In this document: positions 34,407 to 43,549 of the stretch, in pieces
Layout: each line of letters starts with the position of its first letter
Numbering within the stretch: position 1 is the stretch's first letter
Assembly: GCA_050952125.1 (NCBI GenBank)
Contig: JBMNKK010000004.1
Coordinates: 372,001-436,000 of the forward strand
Length of the DNA: 64,000 nucleotides
Reading direction: 5' to 3'
Source of the DNA: UBA3951 sp050952125
Lineage (GTDB): Bacteria > Bacillota > Sulfobacillia > Fermentithermobacillales > Fermentithermobacillaceae
Program-made: the position numbers and the translations under genes
The notes under the pieces: model-generated
Database searches by the model: none
Told to the model about the DNA's origin: nothing
Seen by the model: only the letters and a program-made list of their open reading frames with translations

Positions 34407-35382
34407 CTCGGTCAACTCCTGTTCTAGTAACGAATATCTCCTTAATGTCGGAACCTCCTGCCGCAAGGCGGACGCGGTCGGCGAGTTTCTTTGCAGCGAC
34501 CTCCGAACGGACAAGGCCGAACACTGCCGAACCGCTTCCGGTCATCGCAGCACCTAACGAACCGTATTCAAGCAATCGCCGCTTCGTTTCGGATATGACA
34601 TCATTCATTTCCGTAACCGCATCTTCCAGATCGTTGTACAGGGCTTTGCCTACCTGTGCAATATCACCGGAGGCGGCGGAATCCAGAAATACCTTCATGC
34701 GGGGATCTGCGAATTCGGCGGCACCAAGAGAGATGTCATCCCACCGCTTGTATGCCTCTCTGGTATCAACGCCGCGCTGCGGGACAACTATAACCATCCA
34801 CATTTCAGGCACTGCCAGAGGAAGCACTTTCTCGCCGATACCGGTACAAAGGGCGCCTTCCCACAAGGGAGGTCGTGAATTGCATCCCAAGAAAAACGGC
34901 ACATCGGCGCCAATTCTCGCCGCCAAGTGAACGAGCCTGTCCGGAGAGAGAACGCGGCTCCGCAGAACTCCTGAGTTTAAAGCCAACAAGACTGCGGCAG
35001 CATCAGAGCTGCCGCCACCCATCCCTGCTCCGGCCGGTATCGCCTTCTCGACTGATATTGAGATAGCAGCCGATGTCCTCGTCTCCTCGAGAAACGCGGA
35101 CGCAGCTTTGTACACAAGGTTCTTCTCAGGAGGAAGGTGTACGCAGGGGCAAGTGACGGAGATGCGAGGGCTTTCCTCTGACGATGGAATCGGCGACCAG
35201 TGAGATGAAGAAACGGAAACAAGGTCATATACCCGCACCGGCACCATCACAGTCCATATATCGTGATAGTTATCCGGCCTTTTCGCTCCAACGCCGAGCG
35301 CGAGATTGACCTTAGAATAAGCTCTGTATACGGCGAGGTTTTTCTCTTGATCCACGCGGGTTATTTCGGCACCCGCGATCAC
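34396..35382 (-). CDS. ispE: 4-diphosphocytidyl-2-C-methyl-D-erythritol kinase
   Basis: GHMP kinase of the MEP isoprenoid pathway. YSKVNLALGVG..RPDNYHDI with catalytic Lys/Asn/Asp, ATP loop PAGAGMGGGSSDAAAVLLALN, IGADVPFFL and the late GAAMTGSGSAVFG are all present. About 328 residues from the GTG at 35382 (GGAGG upstream, spacing short); a start ten codons later is possible. This shows the MEP route is used. Confidence 0.9.
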   Translation of the reverse strand: MIAGAEITRVDQEKNLAVYRAYSKVNLALGVGAKRPDNYHDIWTVMVPVRVYDLVSVSSSHWSPIPSSEESPRISVTCPCVHLPPEKNLVYKAASAFLEETRTSAAISISVEKAIPAGAGMGGGSSDAAAVLLALNSGVLRSRVLSPDRLVHLAARIGADVPFFLGCNSRPPLWEGALCTGIGEKVLPLAVPEMWMVIVVPQRGVDTREAYKRWDDISLGAAEFADPRMKVFLDSAASGDIAQVGKALYNDLEDAVTEMNDVISETKRRLLEYGSLGAAMTGSGSAVFGLVRSEVAAKKLADRVRLAAGGSDIKEIFVTRTGVDRDAC

Positions 35383-35420
35383 ATTCCCTCCGCGAGTGCC
35401 GAACCATACCCCGCCTGCGG

Positions 35421-36425
35421 CTAAAACCTGATCTGGAGAGCGTCCAGTACGTTCTGAATACGGGCGAAGATGGAGACGGTGTCAGAGCCTGCGGAAAGAA
35501 GGCCAACCACCTGGCCCTTGCTGTTCAGAACGACCGACCCGCTGTCGCCCGGTTCCGCCATGTGGGTTGTTACAACCTGGTCGCTGAAAACGGCATCGCC
35601 CGTGTCGCCCATGCTGATCTTGATTGTGGCTTGCACAACCTTGACTTCGCCGTGGTTCGTCCCTGAGGTGCGTCCGCTCTTGGAGACCCTATCACCCACC
35701 GATACCTCCGCTATCCCTTTCGGCGTCCCCAGGTCAATGATGTCCCCGGTGACGATGTTCGGAGAAACCGGTTTTGCGACAGCAGCATCCACCAAGTTCT
35801 GAGTGGCGTAGGCCTTCACGAACTTGACCGAGTAATTGCGCCGGAACCATTTTACGACCTTGTTGAGAGCGCTCTCGGCTGCTGAAGCGATCTTGCAGTC
35901 GGACGACCCTACTTCCATAGTGATGGGCACAAAACGGTAAAGGTGCCCGATCACGTCATCGGGGTTGCGGCCGTCATCGTGCCGCCCCGGTTGAAGAATT
36001 GGATCACCGATCTTGCAGCGCCCGTCTTTTCCGTTGCTCGAATTGGCCAACACGTGATTATTGGAGAGGATCAGCGGCTCTCCGGTCTTCACATCGTAGA
36101 CCAATGCACCGAAGGTACCCGCAGTGATCTTGTAGTGTCCAAGGCTGCTTCCAGGCCGAGCAGGCCTCAGCTTCTCGGTCCGAGCTAGCGCGGAGATGTC
36201 TCCAACCTCGATGACGTCGGTATCGGCATCTGCGATACTGCGCGGGACAATTCCGGACGACCCCAATTCTCTCTTAGGCACTTTCCTTGTCACTAACACC
36301 GTGACCGTGGGCTTTCCGGTGCAATGTCCGGAAACGTGCTTCTGACCCCGTCCAACTCCGACAACATTGGGAAGCCCCAAGAGCCTCGGGGTCGACACCC
36401 GGAGAGCCTGCAATACCGCGTCCAT
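35421..36425 (-). CDS. Trypsin-like serine peptidase, Nal1-type
   Basis: The ATG at 36425 follows GGAGGGAGGG. 334 residues. Conserved elements: N-terminal NVVGVGRGQKHVSG and PTVTVLVTRKVP, His in ILSNNHVLAN, Asp in VDAAVAKP, Ser in PGDSGSVVLN and the late GLLSAG loop. This is a chymotrypsin-fold protease resembling the bacterial relatives of plant NAL1. No signal peptide is seen, so it may be cytosolic. It stands among ispE, veg and rsmA where B. subtilis has yabG and ssp genes. Role unknown. Confidence 0.78.
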   Translation of the reverse strand: MDAVLQALRVSTPRLLGLPNVVGVGRGQKHVSGHCTGKPTVTVLVTRKVPKRELGSSGIVPRSIADADTDVIEVGDISALARTEKLRPARPGSSLGHYKITAGTFGALVYDVKTGEPLILSNNHVLANSSNGKDGRCKIGDPILQPGRHDDGRNPDDVIGHLYRFVPITMEVGSSDCKIASAAESALNKVVKWFRRNYSVKFVKAYATQNLVDAAVAKPVSPNIVTGDIIDLGTPKGIAEVSVGDRVSKSGRTSGTNHGEVKVVQATIKISMGDTGDAVFSDQVVTTHMAEPGDSGSVVLNSKGQVVGLLSAGSDTVSIFARIQNVLDALQIRF

Positions 36426-36510
36426 AGCCCTCCCTCCATTCTCCTGCATAAGGCATGTGTAAACACCTTATGTCGCGTGGATTCAGGAGGTTACGCTGGA
36501 CAAACAGTAA

Positions 36511-36534
36511 GGAGCCGCGGTATCCCGCGGCTCC
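36511..36534 (-). terminator. Terminator downstream of veg
   Basis: ggagccgcgg and ccgcggctcc form a perfect 10-base stem with loop tatc. On the minus strand it is followed by ttactgttt. It separates veg from the downstream peptidase gene. Confidence 0.7.
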
Positions 36535-36586
36535 CCTTGGAAGGCTTCCGGCACGCTTCGGAGCTGTGCCGGCTATCTACTCGAAA

Positions 36587-36832
36587 TCACCTGTCTGAAG
36601 CAGCAAACTCCAGTTCAACGGAATCGGTCAAGACATCGATGTAGCTCCAGGAAACACACCTGGAATCATCATCCTCGAACCTGACAACGAAGATCGAGGG
36701 GTAGGTCTTCTCCAAGATGCCTTCTCGCTCAAAGACTCTCCGCCGCCCCTCACTCGCTCTAACCTTGACCTTCTCGCCGAGGTGGCTATCCAGTTTTTCT
36801 CGGATAGCCTCAATTTGGTTTCTTTTCGCCAC
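36587..36832 (-). CDS. veg: Veg family protein
   Basis: 81 residues: small beta-barrel protein with LDSHLGEKVKVRASEGRRRV, EGILEKTYPSIFVV and RCVSWSYIDVLT, as in Veg. In B. subtilis it is abundant and affects biofilm regulation and germination. Conserved close to rsmA and ispE in Bacillota. Confidence 0.92.
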   Translation of the reverse strand: MAKRNQIEAIREKLDSHLGEKVKVRASEGRRRVFEREGILEKTYPSIFVVRFEDDDSRCVSWSYIDVLTDSVELEFAASDR

Positions 36833-36854
36833 CGGCTATCCCCCGCTTAACCTG

Positions 36855-37325
36855 TTATTTGGAATGCTTGTCAGCAACCTGGGACGCACCATAGGCATCC
36901 GGCTTGATCTTGGCGGAAAAGCCGCTGCCCACTATCTCCTGCACCAATTCGCGGATCATGGAACGGGTTTCGCCGTTCCGGCCGACGTCAAGATGGATCT
37001 CAACGTTGAGGTCGGAATGTCCGTTACTTGAGATCTCAGCCGCAAGCCTCGATGCTACATCGAGGCTCAGGTGAGCTTCGTAGAATATCCGCTGCCTAAG
37101 GCTGGGCATTTTCTTCACGTGACTTCGGGTAAAGAAGTACCTGCCGCCTTTGCCCAGTCTGTGGATAACAACTGCAGTGACGAAGCAAATGTCGTCTCTG
37201 GATTGTGAGTCGCTTCCCACGATGAGTTTGTAGCTGGCGTGAGGGTCTTCGGTCATGTAAAGGCAGATGTCTTCGTACATCGCGTCGAAAGACATCGGTC
37301 CCTTAGTGGGACTTACGAAGTACAT
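36855..37325 (-). CDS. Ribonuclease H-like YkuK family protein (DUF458)
   Basis: From the ATG at 37325 (AAGGAGG 8 bases before). About 156 residues; YFVSPTKGPMSFDAMYEDI, IVGSDSQS, FVTAVVIHRLGKGGRYF and EIHLDVGRNGETRSMI match YkuK/DUF458 proteins, which adopt an RNase H-like fold. Biochemical role unknown. B. subtilis has this gene elsewhere (ykuK), so its place between veg and rsmA is a local feature. A tgtggataa DnaA-box sequence lies inside the gene. Confidence 0.82.
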   Translation of the reverse strand: MYFVSPTKGPMSFDAMYEDICLYMTEDPHASYKLIVGSDSQSRDDICFVTAVVIHRLGKGGRYFFTRSHVKKMPSLRQRIFYEAHLSLDVASRLAAEISSNGHSDLNVEIHLDVGRNGETRSMIRELVQEIVGSGFSAKIKPDAYGASQVADKHSK

Positions 37326-37459
37326 CCTCATCCCCTCCTTCGCCACCATGACTAATTTTAGCACTTATCGAGGCTTGAGGCAAATTTGCTGACAATTTAA
37401 TTCCAGCAAGAGGAGGCTCTTCCGACAAGTCTGGCAGCAGGCTGAAAGGGGGCTTTCGG

Positions 37460-38332
37460 CTAACCGCTGAGCGCTCTATGCACAGGCCAGAGGGCTAGAG
37501 CCATCTGTACGAACGAGCCAACGCCCAAGTCTTCGGGTCTGTTCGCGGGATCAATGCCCGCTTTCGTGAGGGTATCGATGAGGAGAGCCCTGTCCGGAAC
37601 AACCTCTAGGAGTCCGTTGGTCACCGTCTTCCTCCTCTTGGAGAACACAGCGCGTGAGATCACGTCGAGAAACCGCTCCTGATCCTCTGAAAGGGGAAAC
37701 CTGTCCTTCATGCGTAGTGAGACTACACAAGAGGCAACATCGGGCTTAGGCATGAACGACCCCTTCGACAGGCGCTTCTCTATCGCCACTTCTGCACGGT
37801 ATTGGCACCAAAGAGAGAGCCTTCCGAAGTTCCTGGTTCCTGCAGACCCGGCCATTCTCTCGCCAACCTCCTGTTGAACGACGAATGAGAGGCGCGCCCA
37901 GGGTGTTCTCGGAACAAGAGCTCTGTAGAGCAGTTCGGATGTTATGTAATACGGGAGATTGCCGCACAAGGCCAGGTCGCAGTCTGGATGGCGCTCGCGA
38001 AGAGCGGATGCGGTAAGATCCTGGTCCAGAGCGTCTCCCCAGATCCACGTAAGGTTGGAGATTTCGCCGGTCATGCGCAGGCGGGGCTCTTCAAGGTCAT
38101 GGTCCATTTCCACAGCGTAAACCCACTCGGCTCTCGGGGCGAGTTCACGAGTCAGCGTACCGATCCCGGAACCGAGTTCAAGGGCGACCCAGCGGCCGCC
38201 TTCAGGGAGCATCAGATTGGCTACGGCCTGCAAGAGGCTTGGGTCTATCATAAAGTGTTGGCCAAGCCGCTTCTTCGGGCTAACCCCGAATTCCCGCAAG
38301 ACTTGGCCATAACCTTGTCCGGTCCGGTTCAT
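37460..38332 (-). CDS. rsmA: 16S rRNA dimethyladenosine transferase RsmA (KsgA)
   Basis: Dimethylates two adjacent adenosines near the 3' end of 16S rRNA. Motifs: KKRLGQHFMID, LELGSGIGTLTREL (SAM motif I), GNLPYYITS (motif IV), SGSFMPKPDVAS-like region and FSKRRKT. The start at 38332 is chosen because its ATG overlaps the yabE stop as TAATG; upstream in-frame ATGs lie inside yabE. Directly following yabE, without rnmV between, unlike B. subtilis. Confidence 0.92.
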   Translation of the reverse strand: MNRTGQGYGQVLREFGVSPKKRLGQHFMIDPSLLQAVANLMLPEGGRWVALELGSGIGTLTRELAPRAEWVYAVEMDHDLEEPRLRMTGEISNLTWIWGDALDQDLTASALRERHPDCDLALCGNLPYYITSELLYRALVPRTPWARLSFVVQQEVGERMAGSAGTRNFGRLSLWCQYRAEVAIEKRLSKGSFMPKPDVASCVVSLRMKDRFPLSEDQERFLDVISRAVFSKRRKTVTNGLLEVVPDRALLIDTLTKAGIDPANRPEDLGVGSFVQMALALWPVHRALSG

Positions 38333-39363
38333 TACTCGATCACATACACCTTTACCGTCCTCATACCCCATGCCAGTGCTTCTTCATGGGTGGCAAAGCA
38401 GACATCGAGCCTGTTGCCTTTGATGGCACTCCCGGTATCTGCCGCCACGGCGTAACCGTAACCATCCACATACAGTTTGGAACCCATGGGTATGACTCTG
38501 GGATCGACTGCCACCACGCCCTTCTCGGCAGCCAGCCCGCTGCTGGTAACGCCCCTGGCAGTGGGCCCGCAGCACTTCGTGCAGGGGCAGTAGGCTGTGG
38601 AGCGCATCTCAAGGGCCCTCTCAAAACGGATGTCGATGCCGCCGCGGCTTACCTCTTGCAGCGTGCCTCGGAGCAGAACTTGTGAGGCTGGCTCCCTAAC
38701 CGTTTTCCTCGATATCTCTTGCCTCGAGACCTCAACTCCGTCTTCATACTTAACCCTAAAGGCAACTTCGGCGAGGCCCTCGACGCCGTTCTTGTACACT
38801 CGAACAAACCCTGCTTCGAGAGAGCTGTCGTCCCGCTGCTCGATAGTGAAAGGAATAGCTTCTTCCTCCACAATGTCCGCATACGTGACGCGGACGACCC
38901 TTATCTCTCTGGTATCCGGGAGCGTTTCGGTTATGCCCGGCATTACCGAATCATCTGCTCCAACAGCGATAGAAGCCTGAGAGAGGACTTCTCCGACGGT
39001 GTTTCTGGAGGTCTCTACAGCCTGAACCTTACCTCCGTTGTGGATGAAAACCAAGGATGCCCTTACCACCTCAACGTTCATTCCCTGGATTAAGGCTGTA
39101 TCAGGGGCGGGTTTACAATAGTCGTTGGAGCCGAGGATGATGTTGGCCTCTGCCAACACTTCTTGCACTGTGCGCGCCGACGTAACGAGGCTAACCTGGC
39201 GGTCCCACGCCGTTACGGTAACAGCATGACTCCCCATGCGGGCAACCACTGCGCAAGAAGCAGCAAGCAGTGAAAAGACGGCGAAGGTGAGAAGCAGGAG
39301 GGACAGGTGCCGCTTTCTATCTCTCACGTTGCTGCTATCGCTAGTTCTAGCCCATGGCCGCAT
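38332..39363 (-). CDS. yabE: YabE-like cell-wall protein with DUF348, G5 and 3D domains
   Basis: The ATG at 39363 follows AGGAGGG. A basic N-terminus and one hydrophobic helix (about 20-42) act as signal or anchor. Then two DUF348 repeats (VTVTAWDRQVSLVTSARTV; VEVVRASLVFIHNGGKV), a G5 domain (DIVEEEAIPFTIEQRDDSSL), and a C-terminal 3D domain with MRSTAYCPCTKCCG and the three-Asp core VDPRVIP...ADTG..RLDVCF. The protein is a probable lytic transglycosylase-type wall hydrolase, secreted or membrane-tethered. Confidence 0.88.
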   Translation of the reverse strand: MRPWARTSDSSNVRDRKRHLSLLLLTFAVFSLLAASCAVVARMGSHAVTVTAWDRQVSLVTSARTVQEVLAEANIILGSNDYCKPAPDTALIQGMNVEVVRASLVFIHNGGKVQAVETSRNTVGEVLSQASIAVGADDSVMPGITETLPDTREIRVVRVTYADIVEEEAIPFTIEQRDDSSLEAGFVRVYKNGVEGLAEVAFRVKYEDGVEVSRQEISRKTVREPASQVLLRGTLQEVSRGGIDIRFERALEMRSTAYCPCTKCCGPTARGVTSSGLAAEKGVVAVDPRVIPMGSKLYVDGYGYAVAADTGSAIKGNRLDVCFATHEEALAWGMRTVKVYVIE

Positions 39364-39487
39364 TTCATCCCTCCTTTGCCAAGATTCGGCTTGCCAACTG
39401 GATGTTCCTGCTCTTGGGCCTTCCAATAACTGTCAAGTCCGCTCGTTACCATATTGTACGCAAAGGTGGCCTTCTTATGCGACAAGC

Positions 39488-40363
39488 CTAGAGTCCCAAG
39501 AGCCTCACGGCGTTGTCTCTGGTTGCGGTTCCGGCCCGCGAGGGCTCCACATCCAGTTGCGAGGCCACCGTATCGCGAACTTCCAAGACGTACGCCGGCT
39601 CGTTCCTCCGGCCACGCCGGCTCTGTGGAGCGAGGTAGGGCGCGTCTGTCTCAAGGAGTATACGGGTAAGGGGGATGAACCTCAATAGGTCTCGAAGCTC
39701 AGTGTTCCTCGGATAGGTAACGGTGCCTCCAATGCCCAGGTACCCTCCAAGATCGAGTGCCCGGCGAGCGGAATCCTTGTTTCCGCTGAAACAATGGAAT
39801 ATGACCGGAAGGTCCAATCCGGAGTTCTTCAAAATCGCGAGAACATCTTCCTCTGCATCGCGTTGATGGATTATCACGGGCAAGCTAAGTTTCTTGGCGA
39901 GCTCGAGGCCTAGAGCAAAGCAGTCCGCCTGAAGGCTTCTAGGCGATAGATCGCGATAGTAATCGAGGCCTATCTCGCCTATCGCGACTACCCGCCTTCT
40001 GCCTGTGCGCGCAAGACTCTCAGCGCTTTCTCCGGCTAGAGCCCGAATCTCCTTCCACGCTCCGTCGAGGTCTTTGGCATAGTCTGCTGCGTTGTGGGGG
40101 TGAATGCCCACAGCCGCCGCTAGAGCCTCGGTACCGGCAATATCTACTGCACGCCTGGATGACTCGATATCGAACCCGACTTCCACGAACCCGACACCGG
40201 ACTTGCGCGCCCGGTCAAGTACCTCGCCCCTGTCCCGGTCGAACTCAGGAGAGGTTATGTGAGCGTGAGTGTCAATCAGATCGGGATACCGCTCAGCGGT
40301 GCCTGAACGGCGGGCGGCCGGATCCCTGTTCCCGGATGGTGTGTCAGGATATCCTGCTACCAT
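39488..40363 (-). CDS. tatD: TatD-family metal-dependent deoxyribonuclease
   Basis: TIM-barrel hydrolase: IDTHAHI (HxH metal site), AAVGIHPHNA, VAIGEIGLDYYRD (Glu ligand), LPVIIHQRDA, FHCFSG and LLETDAPYLAP. Complete active site. Its start overlaps the metG end by 20 bases (40344-40363), the usual metG-tatD coupling. 291 residues; the first ~27 residues are a low-complexity extension, so a later start is possible but none is obvious. Confidence 0.92.
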   Translation of the reverse strand: MVAGYPDTPSGNRDPAARRSGTAERYPDLIDTHAHITSPEFDRDRGEVLDRARKSGVGFVEVGFDIESSRRAVDIAGTEALAAAVGIHPHNAADYAKDLDGAWKEIRALAGESAESLARTGRRRVVAIGEIGLDYYRDLSPRSLQADCFALGLELAKKLSLPVIIHQRDAEEDVLAILKNSGLDLPVIFHCFSGNKDSARRALDLGGYLGIGGTVTYPRNTELRDLLRFIPLTRILLETDAPYLAPQSRRGRRNEPAYVLEVRDTVASQLDVEPSRAGTATRDNAVRLLGL

Positions 40364-42326
40364 TCTTCACCTTTCGGTCAACGGTCAGCACGCCCAACGT
40401 CTCCTTGTCCTTGGCAGCAAGGAGCATTCCCCTGGACTCAACGCCCCTTATGACGGCGGGCTTCAGATTGTAGGCTATAATTATCTGCTTACCCACGAGC
40501 TCATCCGGGGAGTAGTATTGTGCGATTCCCGCCACAATCTGCCTTTCTTCTCCTCCCAGGTTGAGCCTGAGTTTCAAGAGCTTGTCGGCGCCTTCAACCT
40601 TCTCAGCGGCTACCACTTCAGCTACGCGCAAGTCCAGCTGCTTGAACTGGTCGATTGTGATCTCAGCGTTCTCGCGCGAAGGCTCGACTGCCTTAGGCTT
40701 ATCGTCCTTAACCTCTGTCACGGCACTTACCTCCTTCGTCGCCTTACCCTTTGCGGAGGCATCTTTGCCCGCGCCGTCCCCATCAACCTCTTCATCCTCG
40801 ATGCGGGGGAACAGGGGCTTCCCGCGCCTTGTCATCTGCCCGGCCGTAACCTCTCCCCAGTTGCCGGCGCTGTCCCATGAACATTCGTCCACCGGTTGGA
40901 CCATCCCCAGGGCGCTCCAGATGAGAGCGGGGGTGTGTACAAGGAACGGCCTTAGGACCGATGCGGTTATCCGTAGACTCTCACAAAGGTAGTTGAGCGT
41001 TGTCCCTAACCGCGGATCACCGTTCTTGGATAGATCCCACGGACTGACTTCGTCAATGTACTTATTGGCCTTTTTCACGACATCCATCACGCGCTCCAAC
41101 GCAGATGACAGGCGCAGGTGATCCATTTCCTCCTCAACCAGGCCTTTTAAGCTGAGGCAGCTTTCCTTGAACGCTCTGTCAACGGCATCTTCGCGGCCGG
41201 CATCGGGCACCTTGCCCCCACAGAATCTCTTAACCATGGTAAGGGTCCGGTACACCAGGTTACCGAGGTCGTTTGCCAAGTCGGAGTTGATCCTGGCCAC
41301 CAAAGACTCTTCCGTGTAGTCGCCGTCGGCCCCAAAAGGCACTTCGCGAAGGACAAAGTATCTCACGGCATCCAATCCGTACTTCCTGACCAGTTCCACG
41401 GGGTCAACAACATTGCCCATGCTCTTTGACATTTTCTTGCCGCCCAGATTGAGCCAACCGTGAGCGAAAACCTGCTTGGGAAGAGGAAGGTCCAGCGCCA
41501 TCAGCAGGATTGGCCATATCACGGCGTGAAACCTCAGTATCTCTTTCCCGATGAGGTGTACGTCCGCAGGCCACCACTTCTGAAACCGCTCAGGCTCGAA
41601 AGGATAACCCATCGCGGAGATGTAGTTGGCCAGAGCGTCGATCCATACGTAGACTACGCTGCCCGGATCGAAGGGAACGGGTATCCCCCACTTGAAGCTG
41701 GTCCTCGAAATGCAGAGGTCTTCCAGGCCCATCTTGACGAACTGAGTGACCTCATTCCGCCTCGAAACCGGCTGTATGAAATCAGGATGATCCTCAATGT
41801 GCTGAAGAAGCCTGTCAGCGTACTTCGAGAGGCGGAAAAAGTAGCTTTCTTCCTGTACCCTCTCAAGGGGCTTCCCGTGGTGAGGGCAGACCATGCCCGG
41901 GAAAGACCTGGCCTGCGTTTCGGTGTAGAAGGATTCACAACCCACGCAGTACCAACTCTCATAGTTCTTCTTGTATATGTCCTGGTTGTCGTGGAGCTTC
42001 TTGAAGATCCACTGTACTGTCCGCTCATGATCGTCATCGGTTGTGCGGATGAACCCGTCGTAGGAGATGTCCAACACGCGCCAGAGGGCCTTGATCTTTT
42101 CCACAATCATGTCGACAAATTGCTTGGGCTCCATACCAAGCGATTCCGCCTTACGCTGGATCTTCAGGCCGTGCTCGTCGGTTCCGGTCAGAAAGAAGAC
42201 ATCGTAACCCCTGAGCCGCTTGTACCTGGAAATGGCGTCAGCCGCCAGCGTAGTATAGGAATGGCCAATGTGAAGATCACCCGATGCGTAATATATGGGA
42301 GTTGTAATATAATAGTTCTCGCTCAA
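40344..42326 (-). CDS. metG: Methionyl-tRNA synthetase
   Basis: The TTG at 42326 is chosen: AGGAGG lies 8 bases before and the protein then begins at LSENYYITTPIYYAS. Class I signatures HIGHS and KMSKS are present, with a zinc knuckle YCVGCESF...VCPHHGKPL in which one usual Cys seems replaced by His. The catalytic core is followed by an anticodon domain, an acidic/Lys linker and a C-terminal Trbp111/EMAP-like tRNA-binding domain (IDQFKQLDLRVAEVVAAEKV). Upstream of tatD as in B. subtilis. Confidence 0.95.
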   Translation of the reverse strand: MSENYYITTPIYYASGDLHIGHSYTTLAADAISRYKRLRGYDVFFLTGTDEHGLKIQRKAESLGMEPKQFVDMIVEKIKALWRVLDISYDGFIRTTDDDHERTVQWIFKKLHDNQDIYKKNYESWYCVGCESFYTETQARSFPGMVCPHHGKPLERVQEESYFFRLSKYADRLLQHIEDHPDFIQPVSRRNEVTQFVKMGLEDLCISRTSFKWGIPVPFDPGSVVYVWIDALANYISAMGYPFEPERFQKWWPADVHLIGKEILRFHAVIWPILLMALDLPLPKQVFAHGWLNLGGKKMSKSMGNVVDPVELVRKYGLDAVRYFVLREVPFGADGDYTEESLVARINSDLANDLGNLVYRTLTMVKRFCGGKVPDAGREDAVDRAFKESCLSLKGLVEEEMDHLRLSSALERVMDVVKKANKYIDEVSPWDLSKNGDPRLGTTLNYLCESLRITASVLRPFLVHTPALIWSALGMVQPVDECSWDSAGNWGEVTAGQMTRRGKPLFPRIEDEEVDGDGAGKDASAKGKATKEVSAVTEVKDDKPKAVEPSRENAEITIDQFKQLDLRVAEVVAAEKVEGADKLLKLRLNLGGEERQIVAGIAQYYSPDELVGKQIIIAYNLKPAVIRGVESRGMLLAAKDKETLGVLTVDRKVKNGSRIS

Positions 42327-42516
42327 CGATAGTGCCTCCTGACAGTTGCTTTGTGACATTCTAACACTCAGTCCCTTAATAAGAAAGTTTGCCCTCTACA
42401 TCCAGAATTCACGAATCCTTCCTGGAATCTCTTGACGGTTTCTGGTACTTTTGGTATCTGTTAAACGATACCTGTTGTCGAAATGTGGAGAAACCGGCGG
42501 GAGGTGTTTCTGGGCG

Positions 42517-42768
42517 ATGATGAAGTCAACGGGCGTCGTGAGAAAAGTCGACGAGCTCGGCAGGGTGGTAATACCGATTGAACTCCGGAGGACTCTGGAC
42601 ATCGGTGAAAAGGACTCCCTCGAGATCTATGTAGACGGCGAGAGCATAATCTTGAAAAAGTACGAACCTGCCTGTGTCTTCTGTGGTAACGCGGCCAATG
42701 TCGAAATCTACAAGGGCCGGCGCGTCTGCAAGATGTGCCTGGAAGAACTATCGAGGATAGCGAAGTAG
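42517..42768 (+). CDS. abrB: AbrB family transition-state regulator
   Basis: The ATG at 42517 (with ATG also at 42520) lies after gggaggtg. The AbrB N-domain is KSTGVVRKVDELGRVVIPIELRRTL, then LEIYVDGESIILKKY. The C-terminal part carries CVFCG...CKMC, a possible metal-binding knuckle not in B. subtilis AbrB but common in clostridial homologues. Divergent from metG, as in B. subtilis. Represses transition-phase genes. Confidence 0.9.
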   Translation: MMKSTGVVRKVDELGRVVIPIELRRTLDIGEKDSLEIYVDGESIILKKYEPACVFCGNAANVEIYKGRRVCKMCLEELSRIAK

Positions 42769-42841
42769 GTCGCACCTAAGCAGTAAGAACTGATAACCAG
42801 ATATAGAGCGAAGAGCAGGTATCGTCTTAATAGGAGGCCGG

Positions 42842-43549
42842 TCACCCCGCCTCCTCTTGGTTTTTCTGGAGGTATACCACTACAACCCATTCGCCCAAGA
42901 CCCTCTCGCCCGATAAGCGTTCGGCGATCTCGGAAGCATTCCCTGTGAGTACGCTCTCGTGAACCTTGGTCATCTCGTGGCACAAGCATACGCTGGCATT
43001 CGGATGGATCGCGGCCAAGTCGGCCATAGACTTGGCCAGTCTGTGCGGTGACTCGAAGAACGCGGCTGTGACTTCAGGTTTTACCCATTCTGAGTAAAAC
43101 GTTCGACGTTGACTGCCCTTCCTTGGAACGAACCCTCCGAACACGAACTTGTCGGCGGGAAAGCCGCTTAATGTAAGCGCTGCGGAGACCGAGGAAGGGC
43201 CGGGGATCACGACCACGCTGAACCCCGCCTGGCGGACCTCCCGGACTAAGTAGGCGCCAGGATCGGATATGCACGGCATGCCGGCATCTGAAACGTATAC
43301 GACCGATTTTCCTTGCGACAATGCCTCCAAAATCCGCTCCAGGCGGCTGCGCTCAACATGCTTGTAGATAGAAATGACGGTCTTATGCAGGTTGAAGTGG
43401 GATAGGAGCTTGAGAGTTCTGCGAGTATCCTCACACGCGACAAGGTCAGCGGCGGTTAAAGTCTCGACCAAGCGAAAGGTCGCGTCTTTCAGGTTGCCTA
43501 TGGGCGTGCCGCAAACATAAAAGGTGCCGCGATCGTTTCCTTCGGTCAA
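42842..43549 (-). CDS. rsmI: 16S rRNA 2'-O-ribose C1402 methyltransferase RsmI, short form
   Basis: 235 residues: FYVCGTPIGNLKDATFRLVETL, ACEDTRRTLKLLSHF, VSDAGMPCISDPG, VVVIPGPSSVSAALTLSG and FFESPHRLAKSM: the full tetrapyrrole-methylase core. The C-terminal helix-turn-helix extension present in typical ~285-residue RsmI proteins is missing; the frame ends soon after the core. Its start overlaps the ricT stop by 4 bases. Confidence 0.92.
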   Translation of the reverse strand: MTEGNDRGTFYVCGTPIGNLKDATFRLVETLTAADLVACEDTRRTLKLLSHFNLHKTVISIYKHVERSRLERILEALSQGKSVVYVSDAGMPCISDPGAYLVREVRQAGFSVVVIPGPSSVSAALTLSGFPADKFVFGGFVPRKGSQRRTFYSEWVKPEVTAAFFESPHRLAKSMADLAAIHPNASVCLCHEMTKVHESVLTGNASEIAERLSGERVLGEWVVVVYLQKNQEEAG

